NCBI GenBank assembly: GCA_006969625.1
Contig: CP030885.1
Location: 3,173,430-3,237,429 of the forward strand
Length of the DNA: 64,000 bases
Reading direction: 5' to 3'
From: Rhodospirillaceae bacterium
GTDB taxonomy: Bacteria; Pseudomonadota; Alphaproteobacteria; Kiloniellales; DSM-21159
Under the pieces are notes generated by a model. That model did no database searches. It worked only from the letters and a program-made list of their open reading frames with translations, and was not told the DNA's origin. How positions within the stretch are numbered: the first letter of the stretch is position 1; each line of letters begins with the position of its first letter. Shown here in pieces: positions 54,900-64,000 of this stretch. The position numbers and the translations under genes are program-made.

Positions 54900-55688
54900 T
54901 CAGTCCTTGACGGGCATGGTGTAGTTCAGCGCCAGACGGCCACCGTCGACGTAGATCGTCTGGCCGGTCATGTAGCTGGAGTCCGCACCGGCCAGGAACA
55001 GCACGGCGCGGCCGATCTCGTCTGGCTCGCCGAGGCGGCCTAGCGGGGTGCGCGCCAGCGCGAAACGGCGCTTTTCCGGGTCGTTCAGCACTGCGCGACC
55101 CATTTCCGTGGCGATCGTTCCCGGCCCGACGGCGTTGACGCGGATGCCGTGCGGCGCCAGCGACAGCGCCATGGCCTTGGTGAGCTGGTTGACCCCACCC
55201 TTGCTGGCGACGTAGGGGGCGATCGTCGGGATCGCCACCACGCCGTTGATCGAGGACATGTTGACGATGCTGCCGCCGCCGCCTTGCGCGACCATCTGGC
55301 GGGCGGCCGCCTGGCCGGTCAGGAAGACGCCCTTCAGGTTGACCCGGAGGGTGCGGTCCCAGTCCGCCTCGTCCAGCTCCAGGAAATCCTTGGCGACGAC
55401 AATCCCGGCATTGGCCACGGCGACGTCGACCCGGCCATAGGCCTCGACCGCGGCGGCCACCATGTCGTCGACCTGGCCCTTCTCGCCGACGTCGCAGGCG
55501 ACGAAGCGCGCCGCGCCGCCCGCCGCGACGATGGTTTCGGCCGCCGCCTCGCCGGCCTCGCGCTCGACATCGGCCAGCACGACGCTGGCGCCTTCGCGGG
55601 CGAAGACCTCGGCCACCGCCTTGCCGATGCCGCGGGCGGCCCCGGTCACCACCGCCACCCTGTCCTGCAACCTGCCTGCGCTCGCCAT
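54900..55688 (-). CDS. short-chain dehydrogenase/reductase
   Basis: A 262-aa classical SDR. Residues 8-25 carry DRVAVVTGAARGIGKAVA; VAVANAGIV, the catalytic Ser in VNMSSINGVV and YVASKGGVNQL with the Tyr-Lys pair are in place, and the C terminus has the YVDGG motif. The cofactor loop has an Asp at the end of strand 2 (LADVE), which suggests NAD over NADP. Substrate unknown. It begins at 55688 with a GGAGG-type SD; upstream open frame is not coding. Convergent with trcR (4-bp gap) and divergent from the DUF3179 gene. Confidence 0.9.
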   Translation of the reverse strand: MASAGRLQDRVAVVTGAARGIGKAVAEVFAREGASVVLADVEREAGEAAAETIVAAGGAARFVACDVGEKGQVDDMVAAAVEAYGRVDVAVANAGIVVAKDFLELDEADWDRTLRVNLKGVFLTGQAAARQMVAQGGGGSIVNMSSINGVVAIPTIAPYVASKGGVNQLTKAMALSLAPHGIRVNAVGPGTIATEMGRAVLNDPEKRRFALARTPLGRLGEPDEIGRAVLFLAGADSSYMTGQTIYVDGGRLALNYTMPVKD

Positions 55689-55829
55689 CGGCTTCCTCGC
55701 CTCCTCCAAGTCCCTGACCTGGGGATCGAATCGTGGCTGCACGCTGCCATGCGGGCGGGGAGCCGGCAAGCTGCGGCTCGCAGGCTTGTGACTGGCGCGT
55801 GCGCGGCTGCACACTGCACTCTCCGCGGC

Positions 55830-56819
55830 ATGCAGGCGTTGCTGACCGTCCTTCTGCTGGCCTTCGTCGGTTTCACCGCCGGCTCCGTCCCCGCCGCCGC
55901 CCAGGAGCCGCCGCCCTTCTGGCAGCGCGAGTGGCCGAATACCGACTTCTCGAGGGCCGCGGTGCCCTTCACGGAGATCCGCTCGGGCGGACCGCCGCGC
56001 GACGGCATCCCCTCGATCGACGCGCCGGCCTTCGTGCCGCTCGCCGAGGCGAACCTGCCGCCGCAGGAACCGGTGATCGGCTTCGCCCTGGAGGGCGTGG
56101 CGCGCGCCTACCCCTTGCGCATCCTGACCTGGCACGAGATCGTCAACGATCGCGTCGCCGGCCGGCCCGTCGCGGTGACCTATTGCCCGCTGTGCAACGC
56201 CGCCATCGTCTTCGACCGCACACTGCCCGACGGGCGTGTCGCGGAGTTCGGCACCACCGGCAAGCTGCGCCACTCCGATCTGGTCATGTACGACCGGGTG
56301 ACGGAAAGCTGGTGGCAGCAGTTCAGTGGCGAGGCCATCGTCGGGGCGCTGACCGGCGCGCGGCTGGAGATGCTGCCGGCCCGCCTGGAGTCCTTCGCCA
56401 GCTTCGCCGAGCGCCACCCGGACGGCGAAGTGCTGGTGCCGAACGACCCGGGCTTCCGCGACTACGGCCGCAATCCCTACGCCGGCTACGACACGGCCCG
56501 CGCGCCCTTCCTCTACACCGGCGAACTGCCGACGGGCATTCTCGCCATGGCCTACGTGGTGGCAGTGGGCGATCGTGCCTGGCCGCTGGAGCGCCTGCGG
56601 CGCGAGGGTCGGATCGAGACCGAAGACGGCCTGGTCCTCACCTGGACCGCCGGCAAGGCGAGCGCCCTAGACGCCGGGCGGATCAGCGAGGGGCGCGACA
56701 TCGGCAACGTCGTCGTGCAGCGCCGCACCGCCGAGGGCACCCTGGAGGACGCGGTCTACGACCTGACCTTCGCCTTTGTCTTCCACGCCTTCCGCCCCGA
56801 CGGTCGACTCCTGCAGTAG
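55830..56819 (+). CDS. DUF3179 domain secreted protein
   Basis: A 329-aa protein with a signal peptide (hydrophobic residues 3-22, ending PAAAQ) and a DUF3179 domain. The domain is recognised by AYPLRILTWHEIVND, the Cys pair in VTYCPLCNAAIVFDR near residue 130 and LVMYDRVTESWWQQFSGEAI. Function is unknown; the export signal suggests a periplasmic place. No good SD precedes ATG 55830, but the start fits the signal peptide. Confidence 0.85.
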   Translation: MQALLTVLLLAFVGFTAGSVPAAAQEPPPFWQREWPNTDFSRAAVPFTEIRSGGPPRDGIPSIDAPAFVPLAEANLPPQEPVIGFALEGVARAYPLRILTWHEIVNDRVAGRPVAVTYCPLCNAAIVFDRTLPDGRVAEFGTTGKLRHSDLVMYDRVTESWWQQFSGEAIVGALTGARLEMLPARLESFASFAERHPDGEVLVPNDPGFRDYGRNPYAGYDTARAPFLYTGELPTGILAMAYVVAVGDRAWPLERLRREGRIETEDGLVLTWTAGKASALDAGRISEGRDIGNVVVQRRTAEGTLEDAVYDLTFAFVFHAFRPDGRLLQ

Positions 56820-56899
56820 CCGCACGAGAGCGCCGCTTCCGTCCCTGTCAAGCGCAAGCCGGTCTGGCAGGTCGCGGCCGGCTTGCCTATGGTCGGGGC

Positions 56900-57481
56900 A
56901 TGGTCGAGAGCTTCAGCCCCGACGAGCGCAACCGGTTCCAGAAGCTGCTGGTGCTCGCCAAGGAGTCGCCCTACCCGGGCGAGCGCCGCGCCGCGCTGGC
57001 GGCGGCCGAACGGCTGGCCGCGCGCAAGGGTCTGAGCCTGGAGGATGCCGCCCGCTTCGCCGCCCACGACGCCGAAGATGCCGAGCGGCGCGAGGCCCAG
57101 GCGCGCAGCCGCCAGCGCCAGGAGGACTGGTTCCGCCGCAGCCAGAGCGACCCGGAGTTCGCGCGCCGCTTCCACGGCGCCTTCCACGCCCACGACAGCC
57201 AGGCCGCAGCCGCCAGCCGCGCCCGCCAGCAACAGCGTTGGGCCGAGGAGGAGGCCGAGCGGCGCAGCGCCGCGGAGGCACGGCTCGCCCGCGCCATGCG
57301 CTTTTCGGGCCGCCGCTCGCACCGGCGCATGCCGCCGGTGGAGCACGCCAAGATCCTGCTCCTGGAGACCGCCTTGCCGCTCGCCGAGGTGGCCCGCGTC
57401 ACCGGCCTGTCGCTGCAGGACGTGATCGCGCTCAAGCTCAAACTGCGCCCGGTGATGGGCGCCCGCTCGCGCGCGGTCTAG
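56900..57481 (+). CDS. DUF2786-like protein with C-terminal HTH-like region
   Basis: A 193-aa protein of uncertain family. The N terminus (RFQKLLVLAKESPYPGERRA, then LAARKGLSLEDAARFA) resembles a DUF2786 domain. The middle is a charged, Arg/Gln/Glu-rich helical region (about residues 60-140). The C-terminal LPLAEVARVTGLSLQDVIAL (about 158-177) looks like a helix-turn-helix. No SD is seen, and a TATGGT -10-like element (56888-56893) is only 6 bp before the ATG, so it may be leaderless. Its TAG stop overlaps the TAG of the convergent toxin gene at CTAG. Confidence 0.6.
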   Translation: MVESFSPDERNRFQKLLVLAKESPYPGERRAALAAAERLAARKGLSLEDAARFAAHDAEDAERREAQARSRQRQEDWFRRSQSDPEFARRFHGAFHAHDSQAAAASRARQQQRWAEEEAERRSAAEARLARAMRFSGRRSHRRMPPVEHAKILLLETALPLAEVARVTGLSLQDVIALKLKLRPVMGARSRAV

Positions 57482-57867
57482 GTCGGCGCGCTGTTGGCCC
57501 TGAACCAGGCGGCGACATCGGCTTCGTCGACCCGGCCGGCGATCAGATCGTAGACGAGCTGGGTCGCCTCTGCATTGGCTCCACCAGTCCAAGAGCCGTT
57601 GAGTTCGAGGAACAGGATTGCCGCAGCGAAGCTCACCCGCTTGTTGCCATCGGCAAAGGGGTGGCTTCGCACGAGGGCAGTCAGGTAAACGTCGGCCAAA
57701 TCGTAAAGATCCACCTGCTCCGCGTAAGCATATACCTGCTGCGCACGCATGATCGCCGATTCCAGCAGCCCACGGTCGCGCTCGCCGTGCGAGCCGCCGA
57801 AAGCGTCGATCGCGTCACCATGAAGCTGCAGCACGTCATCGAGGTGCAGCCAATCCGGCTCCGTCAC
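57478..57867 (-). CDS. Doc/Fic-type toxin
   Basis: A 129-aa death-on-curing family toxin. The Fic motif HPFADGNKR is at residues 69-77, with the catalytic His intact. Phage P1 Doc phosphorylates EF-Tu; others AMPylate targets. The GTG start overlaps the antitoxin stop in a GTGA arrangement, so translation is coupled. The TAG stop at 57478 is interleaved with that of the convergent gene. Confidence 0.92.
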   Translation of the reverse strand: MTEPDWLHLDDVLQLHGDAIDAFGGSHGERDRGLLESAIMRAQQVYAYAEQVDLYDLADVYLTALVRSHPFADGNKRVSFAAAILFLELNGSWTGGANAEATQLVYDLIAGRVDEADVAAWFRANSAPT

Positions 57868-58088
57868 TTCGCGAGATCTCGCAGCGTCTCGCTGTAGTGC
57901 TCGAAGATCTTCTGCGTGGCCTTGCGCACGCGCTCTGACCTGTCTCTCTCCGTACCAAGGGTATACCCCTCGGCGCCTTCGGAGAGCACCACCTCGGCGC
58001 CTTCGGCGAGGTCCAGGCGCGCGACCACTTCGTCGGGGAGCAGGACGGCCAGGCCCTCGCTGGTCTTCACCACCTTCAGCTTGTGCAT
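57864..58088 (-). CDS. AbrB/MazE-type antitoxin for Doc
   Basis: A 74-aa antitoxin. The N-terminal swapped-hairpin DNA-binding domain (KVVKTSEGLAVLLPDEVVAR, residues 5-24, followed by LDLAEGAEVVLSEG) is of the AbrB/MazE type, and the C-terminal helix HYSETLRDLAK is likely to occlude the toxin. It is the first gene of the pair and probably autoregulates it. Pairing with a Doc toxin follows a common bacterial arrangement. Confidence 0.9.
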   Translation of the reverse strand: MHKLKVVKTSEGLAVLLPDEVVARLDLAEGAEVVLSEGAEGYTLGTERDRSERVRKATQKIFEHYSETLRDLAK

Positions 58089-58155
58089 GGCATCGCCTCC
58101 GCGCTCGACCCGAGCCCAAGGATAGGAGCAAGGCGGTCCGGAAACAAACCGCGCC

Positions 58156-60828
<2,673 letters not shown>

Positions 60829-60901
60829 ACTCTCGCTCCGTGCCCTCTCGCCGGCCGCAGGCGCACCGCCGCAGCCACCGGCCCCGAAAGAAGAAAAGCT
60901 C

Positions 60902-61573
60902 TCAGCGCGGGTGGAAGATACCGAAGAAATCGAGCTCCAGCCGCACCATCCGCGCGAAACGCCGCGCCATCGCCCCCCGCTCGGCCTGCCCTGCCCCGGC
61001 CGCCGCCCGGTCCGTCTCGTCCTTCAGCCACATCACGAAGGCGCGGAAGCCGTCGTTGACGTGCAACTCGATCCATTCCCGGAAGTAGAAGTCGTCCGGC
61101 GCCTTGCCCGCCTGCGCCTCGGCCCAGGTCAGGTAGATCCACTCGGCCGGCAGCAGGGTTGCCAGGATCTCGCCGTAGCTGCCGTTCGCGCCGGCATCCT
61201 GCATGGCGGCGATGAGCTGCTGCGAGATCGGCTCCAGGCGCGGCGCCCTGCGATCGGCCTGCGGCACCCGCAGCGCCTCGAAACTGCGCTGGAAATAGGT
61301 GTTCTCTTCCGCGGTGACGGCGGCCAGGAAGCTTGCCAGGCGGCCCTGGGCCGAGATGTCGGGCGCCCGGCCAATGGCGAAGCCGACCATCGAGACCAAC
61401 GTGCCGACGAAGGCGTAGTCCTGCACCAGGTAGTCGGCCATGACGCCGGGATCGAGCCTGCCGTCGCCCAGCGCCACCGTGAAGGGATGGTGGCAGGCGG
61501 CGTCCCAGTCGGCGCCGGCGGCGCGGCGCGCGCCCTCGGCAAAGCCCGAATTCGGCTCGTCCAGCCCGCTCAT
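60902..61573 (-). CDS. TenA/PqqC-fold protein (TenA_E-like)
   Basis: A 223-aa all-helical protein of the TenA/thiaminase-II family. Matches include FTVALGDGRLDPGVMADYLVQDYAFV near residue 31-56 (read in parts) and AVTAEENTYFQRSFEAL. Where classical TenA has a catalytic Cys (PCxW context), this protein has PAEWIYLTW, so it belongs to the Cys-less TenA_E type and is unlikely to be a standard thiaminase. A role in pyrimidine salvage for thiamine is possible. It sits between glyS (4-bp gap) and ppdK, a probable operon. Confidence 0.85.
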   Translation of the reverse strand: MSGLDEPNSGFAEGARRAAGADWDAACHHPFTVALGDGRLDPGVMADYLVQDYAFVGTLVSMVGFAIGRAPDISAQGRLASFLAAVTAEENTYFQRSFEALRVPQADRRAPRLEPISQQLIAAMQDAGANGSYGEILATLLPAEWIYLTWAEAQAGKAPDDFYFREWIELHVNDGFRAFVMWLKDETDRAAAGAGQAERGAMARRFARMVRLELDFFGIFHPR

Positions 61574-61577
61574 CGTC

Positions 61578-63686
61578 TCATCCCTCGACCGCCGAGAAGT
61601 CCGCCACCCGGCCCAGCGTCGCGCCGATGCGCGCCAGCAGTCGCAGGCGATTGCCGCGCAGACGCGGCGCCTCGGCATTGACGGTCACGTGGTCGAAGAA
61701 GGCGTCGACCGGCTGACGCAGGTCGGCCAGCGCCGCCATGGCGCCGGTGAAGTTCTCGCCGTCCAGCGCCGCAGCGGCCTTGTCGCCGGCCAGCTCCAGG
61801 GCCTGGAAGAGCTGCTGCTCCTCCTTCTGCTCCAACGCGCCGGGCTCAACCGCGCCCGCCACCTGTGCCCCATCCTTCTTCGCCTCGATGCGGACGATGT
61901 TGGCGGCGCGACGGTAGGCGACCAGCAGGTTGGCGCCGTCTTCGGCCTTTAGGAACTCGTCGAGCGCCTCGACCCGCTTGAGCAGGCGCACCAGGTCGTC
62001 TTCGCCGCCGAGATTGAAGACCGCCTGGATCAGGTCGTGGCGCACACCCTGCTCGCGCAGCGCCACCTTAAGCCGCTCGGCGCAAAACGCGAGCAACTCT
62101 TCGGCCACGGCCTCGCCCTCGGGGCGCACGCCGGAGGCGCGCGAGAGCTGGTAGACGCCGGCGTGGGCATGGCGGAACAGCGGCGCCAGGGACAGCCGCA
62201 GCTCGTTCTCGACGATCAGGCGGATGACGCCGAGGGCGGCGCGGCGCAGGGCGAAAGGGTCCTTGCTGCCGGTCGGCTTCTCGTCGATGGCGAACATGCC
62301 GACCAGGGTATCGATCTTGTCGGCGAGCGCGACGCAGACGCTGACCGGCGCCGTGGGGCAGAGGTCGTTCGGGCCCTGCGGCGCGTAGTGCGCGGCGATC
62401 GCCTCGGCCACCTCGGCGTGCTCGCCGTCGGCCAGGGCGTAGTAGCGCCCCATGACGCCCTGCAGCTCGGGGAACTCGCCGACCATGCCGGTGGTCAGGT
62501 CGGCCTTGCACAGCCGCGCGGCCGAGCGCACCCGGTCGGTATCGGCCCCCGGCACCGCCTTGGCGATCTCGACCGCCAGCGCGGTCAGGCGGTCGACCTT
62601 GTCCTCGACTGTGCCCAGGCGGGCATGGAAGACGATCTCGCGCAGGGCCGTGACCCGGCTCTGCAGGCTGCGCTTGCGGTCCTGCGCCCAGAAGAACTCG
62701 GCGTCAGCCAGGCGGGCGCGCAGCACGCGCTCGTTGCCGGCGACGATGTTGGCCCGGCGCAGCGAGCCTTCCGGCGCCGTCATGCCGGCCACCAGCAGGA
62801 AGCGCGGCGCCAGGCTGCCGTCCGGCCGAACCAGAGAAAAGTACTTCTGGTGGCTGCGCATGGAGGTCGAGAGCACTTCGTCCGGCAGCGCCATGAAGCG
62901 CTCGTCGATCTGACCGACCAGCACCTCGGGCCACTCGACCAGGCCGGTCACCTCCTCGACCAGCGGCGTGTCCTCCTTGACCGCCAGGCCGGCGGCGTGC
63001 GCCGCCGCCGAGCACTGCTCGACGATCGCCTTGCGGCGCGCCTCGCGGTCGACCAGCACGAAGGCCCGCTCCAGCCGCGCCTGGTAGTCGGTCCAGCTAT
63101 CGACCTGGAGCTCGTCCGGCGCCAGGAAGGGATGCCCGCGGGTGCGGTCGGCGAAGGCGAGGTGCCGGCCGCCGAGGTCGAGCGCGCCATCGAGGCGGTC
63201 GCCGGCGAACAGCGCCAACACCGCGTGCAGCGGACGCACCCAGCGCAGATCGGTTTCCGCCCAGCGCATCGACTTCGGCCAGCCGAAGGCGCGGATCGCC
63301 TCGGCCAGCAGGCCCGGCAGCACCTCGCGCGTCGCCTGCCCCTGGATCGTGCGCACGGCGAAGAAGAACTCGCCCTTGGGCGTCTCGCGCACCTCCGCCG
63401 CGTCGGTGGAGGCCAGGCCGTTGGCCTTCAGGAAGCCCTCGATGGCCTGCTGCGGCGCGCCCAGCTTGGGCCCCTTCCTCTCCTCGGTGCGGTCCGGCTG
63501 GCGCGCCGGCAGCCCTTCGACCGCCAGAACCAGCCGGCGCGGACTGGAGGTGGCGAAGGCGTGGTCGAAGGTCAGGCCGGCCTCGCCCAGCCGGCCGCAG
63601 ACCAGATGGCGCAGATCCTCGGCGGCGCGCACCTGCATGCGCGCCGGGATCTCCTCCGAGCGCAGCTCGAGCAGCAGCTCAGGCAT
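61578..63686 (-). CDS. glyS: glycyl-tRNA synthetase beta subunit
   Basis: A 702-aa beta subunit of the bacterial alpha2beta2 glycyl-tRNA synthetase, with tRNA-recognition and the C-terminal anticodon-binding domain. It begins [17 protein letters not shown] and contains [27 protein letters not shown] near 480 (read in parts). The start at 63686 overlaps the glyQ stop by 8 bp, indicating coupling. Essential housekeeping gene. Confidence 0.97.
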   Translation of the reverse strand: MPELLLELRSEEIPARMQVRAAEDLRHLVCGRLGEAGLTFDHAFATSSPRRLVLAVEGLPARQPDRTEERKGPKLGAPQQAIEGFLKANGLASTDAAEVRETPKGEFFFAVRTIQGQATREVLPGLLAEAIRAFGWPKSMRWAETDLRWVRPLHAVLALFAGDRLDGALDLGGRHLAFADRTRGHPFLAPDELQVDSWTDYQARLERAFVLVDREARRKAIVEQCSAAAHAAGLAVKEDTPLVEEVTGLVEWPEVLVGQIDERFMALPDEVLSTSMRSHQKYFSLVRPDGSLAPRFLLVAGMTAPEGSLRRANIVAGNERVLRARLADAEFFWAQDRKRSLQSRVTALREIVFHARLGTVEDKVDRLTALAVEIAKAVPGADTDRVRSAARLCKADLTTGMVGEFPELQGVMGRYYALADGEHAEVAEAIAAHYAPQGPNDLCPTAPVSVCVALADKIDTLVGMFAIDEKPTGSKDPFALRRAALGVIRLIVENELRLSLAPLFRHAHAGVYQLSRASGVRPEGEAVAEELLAFCAERLKVALREQGVRHDLIQAVFNLGGEDDLVRLLKRVEALDEFLKAEDGANLLVAYRRAANIVRIEAKKDGAQVAGAVEPGALEQKEEQQLFQALELAGDKAAAALDGENFTGAMAALADLRQPVDAFFDHVTVNAEAPRLRGNRLRLLARIGATLGRVADFSAVEG

Positions 63687-64000
63687 CCGCCGCCTCCGCC
63701 AGCGCGGACTCCTTGGGAAAGCTGGCGACCCAGGCTTCGCAGCAGCCCTTGGCCAGCGCGCGCACACGCCCGATGTAGGCCTGCCGTTCGGTCACCGAGA
63801 TGACGCCACGCGCGTCCAGCAGGTTGAACAGGTGGCTCGCCTTCATGCACTGGTCGTAGGCCGGCAATGCCAGCGCGGCGTCCAGCAGCTTGGCGCACTC
63901 CGCCTCGGCATCCGCGAAGTGGCGGGCCAGCATCTCGGTGCCGGCGTGCTCGAAGTTGTAGGCGCTGAACTCCCGCTCGGCCTGCAGGAAGACGTCGCCG
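63679..64000 (-). CDS. glyQ: glycyl-tRNA synthetase alpha subunit, C-terminal part (5' end outside window)
   Basis: About 107 codons of the catalytic alpha subunit are visible, ending in the stop at 63679. Recognisable family sequence includes [40 protein letters not shown] and [14 protein letters not shown]. The upstream part, with the class II aminoacylation motifs, lies beyond the right edge. The C-terminal residues are variable. The stop overlaps the start of glyS. Confidence 0.96.
   Translation of the reverse strand, partial: GDVFLQAEREFSAYNFEHAGTEMLARHFADAEAECAKLLDAALALPAYDQCMKASHLFNLLDARGVISVTERQAYIGRVRALAKGCCEAWVASFPKESALAEAADA

Noticed and set aside
54900-56417. 505-codon frame including the SDR gene
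   Set aside because: Only the part below 55688 shows SDR motifs; the rest is antisense to the DUF3179 gene.

Overview
The window is about 64 kb of very GC-rich, densely coding chromosome with no phage, plasmid, CRISPR or tRNA/rRNA signal. The gene content points to a PHB-accumulating alphaproteobacterium, most likely near Rhodospirillales/Kiloniellales. Evidence includes a three-gene proton-translocating transhydrogenase (pntAA-pntAB-pntB), class I PHA synthase and 3-hydroxybutyrate dehydrogenase, a GapR-type DUF2312 protein, a TrcR/DUF1013 regulator, DUF1192 and DUF1244 proteins, a fused indolepyruvate ferredoxin oxidoreductase, and CtrA-like TTAACCAT motifs. The taxonomic placement is inference from gene content only.

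Layout. 1-9.3 kb: the end of an acyl-CoA dehydrogenase; then a LysR-divided locus with a guanidino-modifying (amidinotransferase-fold) enzyme on one side and an amino-acid ABC importer (no ATPase gene) plus an M20 carbamoylase/allantoate-type hydrolase on the other; then a 3-hydroxyacyl-CoA dehydrogenase/acid-CoA ligase pair. 9.3-13.3 kb: pnt operon and a DUF4174 secreted protein. 13.4-18.8 kb: ABC1 kinase-like protein, PhaC, oligoendopeptidase F. 18.9-25.8 kb: long-chain acyl-CoA ligase, pentapeptide-repeat protein, indolepyruvate ferredoxin oxidoreductase. 25.8-33.6 kb: PhoD-like phosphatase, GNAT, XRE-cupin regulator with a perfect palindromic operator, chemoreceptor, BCCT transporter with UspA, GapR-like protein. 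34-44.2 kb: proline racemase-family epimerase, N-formylglutamate amidohydrolase/YbdK/DUF1244 cluster, thioesterase, PAS protein, GMC dehydrogenase with Tat-exported subunit 3, glyoxalase, RHH protein, alpha/beta hydrolase coupled to metY. 44.2-51.3 kb: a non-coding interval with two hairpin terminators and a possible small RNA, an orphan CHASE4 histidine kinase, DUF429, BdhA, small proteins, a quinone oxidoreductase, and a 140-bp multi-palindrome element that supplies the stop codons of both convergent neighbours. 51.3-64 kb: LysR, a secreted beta-propeller/P460-like cytochrome/cytochrome b561 module, TrcR, an SDR, DUF3179, a Doc-type toxin-antitoxin pair, and a glyQ-glyS-tenA-ppdK run cut at the right edge.

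Functionally the window is mostly housekeeping and carbon/nitrogen metabolism. The most interesting parts are the putative guanidino-acid catabolic locus, the LysR-controlled redox module, the metY leader and sRNA region, the two palindromic elements at convergent gene ends, and the long Lys/Ala/Pro tail on PntAA. No wholly novel defence or mobile system is visible.
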